Assembly: GCA_019914995.1 (NCBI GenBank) | Contig: CM034139.1 | Span: forward strand, 3,388,461 to 3,452,460 | Direction of reading: 5' to 3' | Length of the DNA stretch: 64,000 nucleotides | DNA from: Acanthochlamys bracteata | Lineage: Eukaryota > Streptophyta > Magnoliopsida > Pandanales > Velloziaceae | Shown: in pieces, positions 35,746 to 53,575 of the stretch | Layout: every line of letters starts with the position of its first letter | Numbering within the stretch: the first letter of the stretch is position 1 | The notes under the pieces: model-generated | Told to the model about the DNA's origin: nothing | Seen by the model: only the letters and a program-made list of their open reading frames with translations | Databases searched by the model: none | Made by a program: the position numbers and the translations under genes

Positions 35746-36959
35746 CATCCGAAAGCTATGGGATCGGTCTACCTCTCACGGTTGGGCCGGCGCATCAGCC
35801 GAATCCCTTTCTAGAGCACGTCAAACGCCTTGACTCCGCCTCCAAACATTTTTAACACTTCGATTCCTTTATTTTCTTTTTTTGCTGTGTTCCGATCTGA
35901 AGGCGTTGCTAAGCTTTTCAAAATAATTTTTTAATTCATATTTTTTATAAATAAAAATTTATTTAAAAAGTATAAAAACATTAATGTAAATTTTTTTATT
36001 AGTTTTTAGATAAAAAATAAAAATTAATTTTTATTTTAAAAATTTTACTTTAAAATCACTCCGTTTGCAAACAGGACTGGACTCAGACTCGGACGCAGAG
36101 ACTCAGACTTTAGTAATAGTCTTTTCCTTTCCATGACTGGAGTAGGAAGACAGGCAAAACCCTCTATCTTCCAAACTGTTTGAAGTTGGAGCACTTCTGG
36201 TTGGGGTTATCAGTCGATTGTATTAATATATCTATGACTTTGTGTGTTGATCAATTTACCAGATGAGAAGGAAAGAATCAGCGCGAACTCTTTTGCGCAA
36301 TGATTGACTCTTCTTCAAGATGACTACTGAACTTGTGGTTCACCGAAGCCCTTCTAGTTCCTTCCCTTTCAAAATTGGGACCGATGACCCTAGTCTGACC
36401 TTGCCCAAAGCAACAAGCCGTATGAAACAACCTAGACAGAATTTCTAAGTCGACAAATGATATAACATGCAAGACACTATTTTCCTCTGGGTTGAAATAT
36501 CAGAACATATTATATGAATTAATATATCATTCACGTATTATGAACTATGTCAATGTGTATTTTTTGTCTGGGGAGAGTTATCTGTAGAATGTTTGATTTT
36601 AGGTTCGCCAATACTGACGTACTTATTCCAGAAACACCAATAAAGTTCGAAGCAATATCAAATTTGTATGAACAGCGTCCGGTACTTGTACTAGACAAAC
36701 GTAGAGCAAACCATTCGCAAAACAAACACATACTTGCCTTTCAGATCCTAAAATTCAACCACTAACAATGTCTACGTTAACAAAATATAACATAGCATTA
36801 GAGAGTTCCATTTGTTAAAGGGAAGTCTCCAAAATGTCACTTTCAGAAACTCAAAAGTATATTTCTGGCTATTTACACATTTTTGCATTACATTGTACTT
36901 AAAGCGAACATAAAGAAAAGCCTAACTCCCTACATATAACAAGCAGTGTAGTTAGGTTC
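35746..36959. other. Intergenic region between WRKY and proteinase genes
   Basis: No assigned gene. 36270-36480 is an island of higher-complexity sequence with an open minus-strand frame of 64 codons (36472-36278) that I cannot place. The end nearest 36960 is the proteinase 3' UTR. Confidence 0.4.
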
Positions 36960-44035
<7,076 letters not shown>

Positions 44036-44640
44036 ACAGCTCCTGAGTCTCCGGGGTTCCTTATATAGAGCTCAATTACATACACGAGAATTGTTAATTA
44101 ACGTCTGTTAGGCTGTGACGATAACAGGCCAAGTGGATTCAACAACTTAATACCGTTGGATCTAAAAGAAGAGTTTGTAGGAACCGTCAGATCAAGGTTG
44201 GGGTAACGGCACTGACGCTGAACCCAACGGTTGTCGTTTCGTGGCTTTCCTTGCGAGAGAGGACAACGCTATTTTTTATTTTTCGTAGTCACTTTAGCTG
44301 AAATAATAATATCTCACGAGAAATTATAGGAATTAAAGTGATGGACCGGAAAATTGTACTCTAGCTTAAGACCAGAAACCGCGAATCTCTTTGAATTACA
44401 ACTTAGCAAAATAGGACTTGTAAATTACTTTCTGGCATAGTTGGACACTCATGAATTCTTATAAAGAGATGTAATAAGTTGAAATTAAAAAAATATACCG
44501 AAAGAGCTAATCAAAATAAACCACATGAATAGTTTGGTCCATACAAAAACCCAATCTAATAAAAATTTAAGCTAATATATTATGAAACTCTCTAGTATAT
44601 TAAACTTGTTAACATCTTATTTTTATTAAATATGAAACTA
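44036..44640. other. Proteinase promoter region and spacer
   Basis: The sequence upstream of the proteinase TATA box. No frame and no named element beyond the TATA box are supported. The last 200 bp are AT-rich and lead into the retrotransposon. Confidence 0.45.
44062..44068 (-). promoter_or_regulatory. TATA box of the aspartic proteinase gene
   Basis: TATATAAG on the minus strand, in the context GAGCTCTATATAAGGAACC, lies about 100 bp before the leader donor site. Sequence and position are those of a strong plant TATA box. Confidence 0.65.
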
Positions 44641-44645
44641 ATCTA

Positions 44646-45057
44646 TGTTGGACATTATTTTAATGTCACATATTATTTATGGTCTTTACTTTTATGTGAC
44701 ATAATTATGGAATAATTAAAATAGTGGGAGTTATAGTAACTATCCCATGTTCTAGTAGTTATTCTATTGAGTGTAGTTATTGGGTAGTTATTCCATGTAG
44801 TTATTTGATAGTTACCATGTTGTATAGGTAGTTTCTTGATTTGAGAAACTACTTCACTTTTTATAAATAGCATTCATTTGGATCCCCAACACATACAATT
44901 CAAAAGAGATATCCTATTCCATCATAGTGATTTGTTATTGTGTTGGAAGAACTCATTGAGTTGAAGAACTAAAATAAGAGAAAGGATTGACTATGGCTGG
45001 AGGTTAGTAATTTCCTACAAGATTATTTTCGCTTCCGCTATTGTTTTGACTTACATG
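44646..45057 (+). repeat. 5' LTR of the copia element
   Basis: Starts TGTTGGACATTATTTT, contains several TAGTTATT repeats (44755-44815) and a TATAAATAG promoter-like word (44860-44868), and ends TTGTTTTGACTTACA(TG). The last two bases are uncertain: CA at 45055 is the canonical end, but the target duplication fits better if TG is included. Confidence 0.85.
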
Positions 45058-45072
45058 TGGCATCAGAGCCTA
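45058..45072 (+). other. Primer-binding site
   Basis: TGGCATCAGAGCC directly after the LTR is complementary, with one change, to the 3' end of plant initiator tRNA-Met. That tRNA is the usual primer of plant copia elements. Confidence 0.8.
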
Positions 45073-45650
45073 AGTTTTTTCTCTCTGCCTAGTTTTACAA
45101 TAACTATATAAGTATATTATATGATGTTAAATTCATATTATATTCATATATTTTATTTTTTTGAAATCTTTATACCGATTCTATTGATTTCACGTACTTT
45201 TGAATATTTATGTATTCTATAATATTATGAGTACAAATTAACCATCTTATCGTATAATACGATATAATATTATTTTATTTAGACATCAATGATTCATGTC
45301 TATTTAGTTAAATATTATACCATACAATTTCATTATATTTTGAAAGATGGTTTATGATTTATTTATGTTATCTCTCAAATTAGTGCATTTTGTGAAGCTT
45401 ATGATTCACATTTATTTTTGAGATAATTTTTGATTTAGCAATATTTTAGTATAATTAAGTATTTATGATATGCTTATATATGATATGCTAAATCAAATTT
45501 TTGATGTCATGTGATTAGTGTACATATAAATAATTAAAGAATAACCACAGCATCTTTAATTATGTTGATGTATGCATCAAGTGTTTTCCGCATATATAAT
45601 CACATATTTATATGACATCAAATTGTAATTAAATATAAAAATATGATAGC

Positions 45651-45818
45651 TTTGCCCACAGGAAGTTATTATATATTCATACTTAATTAGGATGGAATAG
45701 AAAATATTTATTATTATTTTGATTTGCCCACAGGAATTAAGAAATAATAATAAATTTCTAGTTTCATTATAAAAGCTAATTGTATGAATCATTATGTGTT
45801 AGAATCTTTACCCACAGG
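45651..45818 (+). repeat. Three TTTGCCCACAGG motifs in the copia leader
   Basis: TTTGCCCACAGG occurs at 45651-45662 and 45723-45734, and as TTTACCCACAGG at 45807-45818, within AT-rich leader sequence between the primer-binding site and gag. Spacing is 72 and 84 bp. The role is unknown; packaging, dimerisation or splicing (each contains CAG|G) are possibilities. Confidence 0.85.
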
Positions 45819-45933
45819 TAGATTTTAATGACGTGGATTCATATATATTATGATGTCTTACATTGGTAAGTTTATCTTTTAGATGATTTATGCCTCACAT
45901 ATTGATAAATAAGCGTGTTAAATTTATTTATTT

Positions 45934-48900
45934 GCAGTTGATCAAACTTTGATATTTTCTAATGATAAAGTTCACTGCTTAAGTGGTGACAACTATAAAG
46001 GGTGGAAAGACAATGTTCTACTTCATTTGGGATGCTTAGACCTTGACTATGCTCTTCGCAAGGATGAGCCACCCGTACATACAAGTACTAGTACTCGCAA
46101 TGAGATAGCATTATACGAACGGTGGGAGAAATCTAACCGGTTAAGTATGATGTATATCAAATCTCACATTATGACTAGTATTCGTGGGTCAATACCTGAT
46201 TGTACTAATATCAAGGATTTAATGAAGGCTATTGATGAGCAATTTGAGTCTTCGGATAAAACATTGGCTAGCACCCTAATGAGCAAGTTGACATCCATGA
46301 AACTCACTGGCTTTAAGGGTGTTCACGAACACATTATGCAGATGAGGGACATCACTGCTCAATTGAAGTCCCTTAAGATGGAGATTTCTGATGATTTTCT
46401 GATGCATTTTGTTCTGAACTCTCTTCCATCTCAGTATAATGCTTTTAAAATTTTCTATAACACACATAAAGATAAATGGTCATTTAATGAACTTTTGATC
46501 ATGTGTGTTCAAGAGGAAGGAAGATTGGTTCAGGAAATGAATGAAAGTGCACATCTGGTAACAGGAGACAAAAGGCAAATCTTTAATAAAAAAGGGAATG
46601 ACAAATCGAATGCAACAGGCAAATCGAATGGTTCTTCTCATGTTGTTGTAAAAGAATCCAGGTGTTTTTTTTGTAAAAAAAAGGGACACATGAGGAAGGA
46701 TTGCCCTAAAAGAAAGATTTGGCTTGAAAAGAAAGGTAATCTCATATCTTATGTGTGTTATGAATCTAATATGGTTTATGTTTTCCATAACACTTGGTGG
46801 ATTGATTCTGTTTCTACAATTCATGTTTCTAATACCATGCAGGATTTTCTAAATCAAAGAAAACCGACAAACAGTGAATGTAGCATCTATTCTGAAAATC
46901 GGATACCTTCACATGTGGAAGCCGTAGGAACTTATAGACTAGTTTTAAGAACTGGTTTTATTTTGGATTTAGAACAAATCTTTTATATTCCAAGTTTTTC
47001 TAGAAATCTAATTTCTATTTCAAAACTTGTACCTTTGGATTTTTCCTTCAACTTTTATGGAACATATTTTAATTTATTAAAAGATTCAAATGTTGTTGGA
47101 AATGATACAATAGATGATGGTTTGTTCAAAATTCATTGAAGTAATAATGTTCCTTACAATTTGATGGCTTCACACAATAATATTGATATTAAGCGTTGTG
47201 TTATAAATGAGAAATCTTCCATATTATGGCATCGGAGATTAGGACATATCTCCATTGAGAGAATCAAAAGGTTAGTAAATGATGGAGTGCTTGAAACTCT
47301 TGACTTTACGGATTTTGATACTTATATAGACTGCATTAAAGGAAAGCAGACTAACAAGAACAACAAAGGTGCCTAAAAGAGTTCTAAAATTTTAGAAATC
47401 ATACACACAGATATTTGCTGTCCTGATATGTGCTCTAGTGGTCAGAAATATTTCATTACTTTCATTGATGATTATTCACGATTTATGTATCTCTACTTGC
47501 TTCATAATAAGAACGAAGCGTGAATGCCTTTAAAATTTTATAAGGCAGAAGTGGAGAAATAATGTGGAAAACAAATTAAAATCGTGAGATCTGATAGAAG
47601 TGGTGAATTTTATGATAGATATATAGATATTAGACAAGCACTAGGTCAATTTGCTGAATTTCTTCAAGAGCAAGGTATTGTAACTCAATACACATTGCCT
47701 GGCTTACAATCACAGAACGGTGTAGCAGAAAGAAAAAATTGAACATTAATGAACATGGTGAGGAATATGCTTAGCAACTCCAAACTTCATTCTTCATTAT
47801 GGAAAGAAGCTCTTAAAACAGCAGCGTATATATTAAACAGAGTTCCAACCAAAATGCTTTCTGAATTATGGAAAGGTTGGAAACCAAGTTTAAGACATGT
47901 GCACATTTGGGGTTGCCCAGTTGAAGTTAAAGTTTATAATCCGCAAGAAAAGAAGTTGGATCCAAGGACTATCAGTGGATATTTTATTGGATACGCTGAA
48001 AAATCCAAGGGTTATAAGTTTTATTGTCCATACCATACCAGTAGAATTGTTGAATCAAGAAATGCTAAATTTTTTGAGAATGATGTGGTTAGTTGGAGTG
48101 ATCAATTCAAAATTTTAGTTTTTGAGGAAGATCATGTTGCAAATATAACTCCCGAATCGAGTATAAAATTGGTCGTTCATTCAAATAGAATGAATATTGA
48201 AGAATCAATCACTTAAGTTCCACATCTTGCTGAAAATACTTTAGAAAATCTTGAAGGACAACATCCACAAGAGAGACATCCAGTTGTACAACAACCTTCA
48301 CAAGAGATTGTTGATACAATATTAAGAAGATCTACTAGAGTTAGAAAATCAACAATTTCTACTGATTATGTTGTGTATCTACATGAATCTGACTACGATA
48401 TTAGTACAGATAATGATCCTGAAACGTTTTCACAAGCAATAAAAAATGATAAATCTAAATTGTGGTATGATGCTATGAAAGATGAGATGAATCCTATGGC
48501 AAATAATCAAGTATGAGATCTTATTGAGTTGCCTAATGGGGTGAAGACTATTGGTTGTAAATGGATGTTTAAAACCAAGAAAGATTCATTAGGCAACATT
48601 GAGAGATATAAGGCCAGACTTGTTGCCAAAGGATTCACGCAGAAGGAAGGAATTGATGATCGAGAGACATTCTCTCCTGTTTCTAAAAAGGATTCCTTCC
48701 GTATCATCATGGCATTAGTTGCCCATTTTGATTTAGATTTACATCAAATGGATGTGAAAACGGCATTCCTCAATGGAGATTTAGAGGAAGAGGTTTATAT
48801 GAAACAACCTGAAGGATTTGTTTCCAATGAAGGTGAGCAATTGGTTTGTAAGCTACGTAAATCTATTTATGGATTAAAGCAAGCCTTCCGTCAGTGGTAT

Positions 48901-49998
48901 TTAAAGTTCCATAATGTTATTTCTTCATTTGGTTTTGTTGAAAACGTTATAGACCAATGCATATATCACAAAGTTAGTGGGAGTAAGATCATCTTTTTTG
49001 TTTTTTATATTGATGATATTTTGCTTGCAACTAATGATATGGGGTTATTGCATGAGGTAAAATAATTTCTCTCAGAATATTTTGATATGAAAGATATGGG
49101 TGAGGCATCTTATGTTATTGGTATAAAGATCCATAGAGATAGATCTCAAGGTATCTTGGGATTATCTCAAGAAGCCTATATCAATAAAGTTCTTCAGAGA
49201 TTGCGGATGAAAAATTGTTCACCTAGTGTTGCACCCATAGTGAAAGGCGATAAGATCAATTTGAATCAATGTCCTAAAAATGAACTTGAAAGGGAACAAA
49301 TGAAAAACATTACATATGCTTTAGCTATTGGAGGCCTGATGTATGCTCAAGTCTGTACTAGACCTGACATTGCATTTGCAATTGGAATGTTAGGAAGATA
49401 TCAAAGTAATTCAGAATTAGATCATTGGAAGGCTGCAAAGAAGGTCATGAGGTACCTTCAAGGAACTAAAAATTACATGCTTACATATAGACGATCCGAC
49501 ATTTTGGAAGTTATTGGATATTCAGATTCAGACTTTGCTGGTTGTGTTGATTCTATAAAGTCAACATCTGGATATATCTTCATATTTGCTGAAGGAGCTA
49601 TATCTTGGAGAAGTGCAAAACAATCTTTAATTGCTACTTCTACTATGTAAGCCGAGTTTGTTTCTTGTTTCGAGGCCACATCACAGGGTATTTGGTTAAA
49701 GAGTTTTATTTCTGAGCTTCGAGTTGTTGAGTCTATCTTTAAGCCATTGAAGATGTATTGTGACAATTCAGCTGCTGTGTTCTTTACTAAGAATAACAAA
49801 AATGGAAGTCGAAGTAAACACATCAACATTAAGTACTTAGCAATTAGAGCGCACATTAAAACAAATGAAGTGCAAATTGAGCACATTGGTACTAAGCTGA
49901 TGATTGCAGATCCTTTAACAAAAAGCATGCCACCAAAATTGTTTAAGGATCATGTATTAAAAATAGGACTTAGTCCTAATTTGTCAGTTACTATTTAA
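45934..49998 (+). pseudogene. Copia gag-pol with nine in-frame stops and no frameshift
   Basis: One reading frame runs from about 45934 to the TAA at 49996. In order: a gag_2-type region (GDNYKGWKDNVLLHLG), zinc knuckle CFFCKKKGHMRKDC, protease region where the catalytic D-S/T-G-A motif reads DSVS, integrase (WHRRLGH, HTDI, FIDDYSRF, NGVAERKN), reverse transcriptase (KARLVAKGFTQKEGID, MDVKTAFLNGDLEEEVYM, box YIDD in FYIDDILLA), and RNase H (SDSDFAGC, SKHINIKYLAIR, DPLTKSM). Stops lie at 47137, 47374, 47521, 47560, 47740, 48214, 48514, 49063 and 49648. The integrase zinc site lacks one Cys (YIDC for the usual C-x2-C). No ATG is visible at the gag start. It is inactive; described only, not repaired. 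Confidence 0.95.
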
Positions 49999-50138
49999 GT
50001 TGATATGATATCAAAAGAAAATTAGAAATTCTTTTTTTATTAAATGAAATAATTATTGTATAAATTTTATCAAATTAAAATATTTTATTAAAATTATTAT
50101 AAAATAAAATTTTTTGACAAAGTTTTTTAAAAATAAAA

Positions 50139-50573
50139 TGTTTTTGACATTATTTTAAAATAATCACATATTATTTATATAATCTTTATTTTTGTTGACA
50201 TATTATTCTAATAATTAAATTTCATTCAAATTTAAAAATATAAAATTAAAAAATTAATAATTTAATCCATAATAGAGTGTCCAATTTCATCAGTTATTTT
50301 CATGTAGTTATTTGATAGTTATATTGTATTTAGTTTGTTAGGATTGAACTAATTTGACCCGATTATAAATATATCGCATTCAAATTATCCAATTATAATT
50401 TAAAATCTTTACTCGGTTTCATCATAGTTAGCTTGTTATTATATAATGAAAGATCTCGGTTGAGTTGAAGAACTAAAACAAGAAAAAAATGGCGATGATC
50501 TATGGGTTTAGGTTAGTAATTTACTATCCAGATTATTTTAGAACATAAGCACTTTATTGTTTTGATTTCCACG
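50139..50573 (+). repeat. 3' LTR of the copia element
   Basis: Aligns with the 5' LTR from TTTTTGACATTATTTT to TTGTTTTGATTTCCA, with many substitutions and small indels, e.g. shared GAGTTGAAGAACTAAAA and GGTTAGTAATTT. The polypurine tract expected before it is not recognisable. Confidence 0.8.
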
Positions 50574-50578
50574 ATCTA

Positions 50579-52729
50579 TTCATTTTTTGAATCTCGTTAA
50601 TAATTTTTCCAATTGTGAGTTATCTATATTTTTATTTCATCGATATTAAATTCATGAATAAAGATATTTTGATATTTTTAATGAAGAGATATATTGAATA
50701 TCGATCAAGAAAGAATATATTTTTAATATCTTCTTTGGATTTTAAATTATCATATTTACAAAAGTTTCCAAGCTGTCGGATTTATTGTAATGATATTTAA
50801 ATTTTATCAATACGCCCATCAAATTAATAATGGATCAATTCGTTGATTAAACACTCAAATAGATCCATATATTTATTTAAATTTAAATTTTTAAATCCTA
50901 ATCTAAATTAAATGAATTCATTTTGGATTGAATTTTAAATCGGATTATATATTGTCATACTTAAAAAAATATCATAAAAAATGAAAGTGACACACGAACA
51001 AATAGATACAGGTCCCAAAACCAATATCAGGAAAATATAAAATGGTTCATTGATGTTAATTTGTGGCTCGCACTCTAACCAAAGTACTGGATTTTTGTGG
51101 AAAAGTAACCAGCGTTTAACGGCAAATATCAAAGAAAATAAGATTGTAATTCAAAAGAATATCAATTTATAAATTTTTGTGTTTGCCTTTCAATTTGATA
51201 ACAATGTAAATAAAATGTATAATATTTAGATTCTCATAATAAATATGATAAATGTTAGACTCCGATTTAGAATTTTCACTAAATATCAATTTTAACAAAC
51301 GGGCCAATCGCACTGAAAATATGTAAACATTTTCTAATTGGTTTCATGTTTTTCTAAAAGATTGATATCCTTGAATCTAAAAAATATTGGAGTTCAATTT
51401 CTTTGTAAAGTAAACAATAATTTTTTTTATATTTTTAATGTAAAATTTTAAAGCCTTTAGATTTTCTATAAAGATGTTAAATAAATGATGTATATTATAA
51501 AAAATAACTAAAAATTTAGAACAAAAAATTTGAATAAATTGTTTTCTAATTCAAACTTAGCTAACCAACTCTTTGAAATAAATGGTTTCTTTAAAATGTG
51601 ACAAATGATTGATATCTGATTAATAAATGTGTCCTTATTTTCTATTTTAAGTCTAAAGACAAAAGAAAAGCATCTTCCTTTATAATAGAAATATTAAGAA
51701 AATTGTCATATTATGTTTTTAAATCTAAAAAACCAAAATTTCTAAAGTTAGAAAAAAAATAAATTTATAAGATTATTTTAAAATAAGATTAATTTTAGAA
51801 AAATAAAAATCATAAGTCTTAGAAACTTTACAAATAGTGACATTATAATTAACTTTAAAATAAAATCTCATTATTAAGAAGGATTGAGACGATGCGAAAG
51901 AAAAGAGACATAATGTTTATTATTTTTCTGTAAGGTGTACATTACACAAATTAATTTGCATAAATAAATTTATAATAGAATATTTGAAAAATATACTTTT
52001 AAATATTTTATATTAAAAAATCAATCCATAAAAAAATATATTTGCTATAAAACAAATTTAATGAAAATTAAAAATACTTTAAACTTTGAAATTCTTCTCA
52101 TTAAGATTTTGTAATCCAAAATAAATATTAATCATTCTAATTAGAAGAATAATTATTCAATTAATTGTAAGGTGATTGGGATGTATATGTTAATAACACT
52201 CTTCATTGAGAGGAACTCCTCTTAAAAGAGAAAAAGCAAGGAGGTAATACAACAAAAAATATTTATTATTTAAAAAATTAATTTATAAATAAAATTAAAA
52301 ATTCAAAATATTTAATAAAATAAATTTTTATATTTATTTTATATTAAAAAAATCTTTGATTCTATAAATTTTTTTTAATCTATTTATTTAAATTTTTCTC
52401 ATTTTGATGAAAAATATTCAAAATATTCCATATGATACTTGAGTTTATTTTTCAATTTTTAATATCCGTTATAAATATTTGGAATGCATTTTGTAATTCA
52501 AATTAATTTATAATCAATACAATAATACAAGTTTGTATAAAACCTTAAATTATATTGTATCCTTTAAGAAAATTTTATTTTTTTGCTAAGAAAATTGGTG
52601 TGAAAAAAATCAATATTTCAAAGGTATTGTTTAAAATTACTTTCTTTGTTGTGAAATTAAAATTTTTTTGTTAAACAATTTGTTAATTAGTGAATTATTA
52701 ATGTAATTATAATTATTGAAAGTTTTAAT
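50579..52729. other. AT-rich spacer without genes
   Basis: Long A/T-rich sequence with no frame of note and no repeat family recognised. It may hold the 3' end of the transposase element that starts further right, but I see no terminal repeat that proves it. Confidence 0.5.
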
Positions 52730-53450
52730 TTACTATTTTTTCACTATTTTTTTGCTTATTAAGAACAGATAATTTTTTGGGAATGAGAGAATTTTTTCTT
52801 AATTTACTTTTTTTATTGTTTTTCTTATTTTACTTTTTTTACTGTTTTTTTAATTTTCTGCTTTTTTACTCTTTTCCTTAATTTACTGTTTTTTTTTACT
52901 TTACTTTTTTTTTTGACGCTTTTTTACTTTACTTTTTTTTTTACTTTACTTTTTTTCACTTTTTTCCGATTTACTGTTTCTTTCACTGTTTTTTTTATTT
53001 TACTATTTTTTCACTATTTTTTTTTAACTTACTATTTTTTTCACTCTTTTTTCTTAATTTATTATTTTTTCACTTTTTTTTTTATTTTACTATTTTTTCA
53101 CTGTTTTTTTCTTAACTTACTATTTTTTTCACTCTTTTTTCTTAATTTACTGTTTTTTTATTGTTTTTTCTTATTTTACTGTTTTTCACTATTTTTTCTT
53201 ATGTTACTATTTTTTTACTCTTTTTTCATACTATTTTTTTTCACTGTTTTTTATTTTTCTTTTTTTCACTGTTTTTTCTTTATTTATTGTCTTTTTTACT
53301 CTTTTTTCTTAATTTACTTTTGTTTTCACTATTTTTTCTTAATTTACTATTTTTTTTACTCTTTTTTCTTGCTTTTCTTCACTGTTTTTCTTATTTTTTG
53401 TCACTATTTGTTTCACTGTATGTTTCAATGCTCTTTTACTATTTCCTATA
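52730..53450. repeat. T-rich degenerate tandem repeat, about 700 bp
   Basis: Variants of one word of 25-35 bases (T-run, CACT or TACT, T-run, CTTAATTTACT) repeat more than 20 times on the plus strand with almost no G. The Phe/Leu-rich open frame across it (52913-53554) is a by-product of the repeat and not a gene. Confidence 0.9.
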
Positions 53451-53575
53451 AGCATTTTCCAGTTCAGAAGACGAGATATGTACAATGCAAGAAGTTTAAA
53501 TACAACATCCAAGTACTTATCCAAAAATACCAAAACAACCATACAACTAGTTGATAGTACATACAAATATATTAG

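Larger units (their letters stand above)
44641..50578 (+). mobile_element. Full-length Ty1-copia LTR retrotransposon
   Basis: A 5.9-kb element with two diverged LTRs, a primer-binding site and gag-pol in the order gag, protease, integrase, reverse transcriptase, RNase H, the order that defines Ty1-copia (Pseudoviridae-type). ATCTA occurs directly left of the 5' LTR (44641-44645) and at 50574-50578 right of the 3' LTR, a probable target duplication. LTR divergence and nine internal stops make it non-autonomous. Confidence 0.95.

Noticed and set aside
52913..53554. Open frame of 213 codons rich in Phe, Leu and Tyr
   Set aside because: It is the translation of the T-rich tandem repeat; no codon diversity, and the same repeat is open in another frame.
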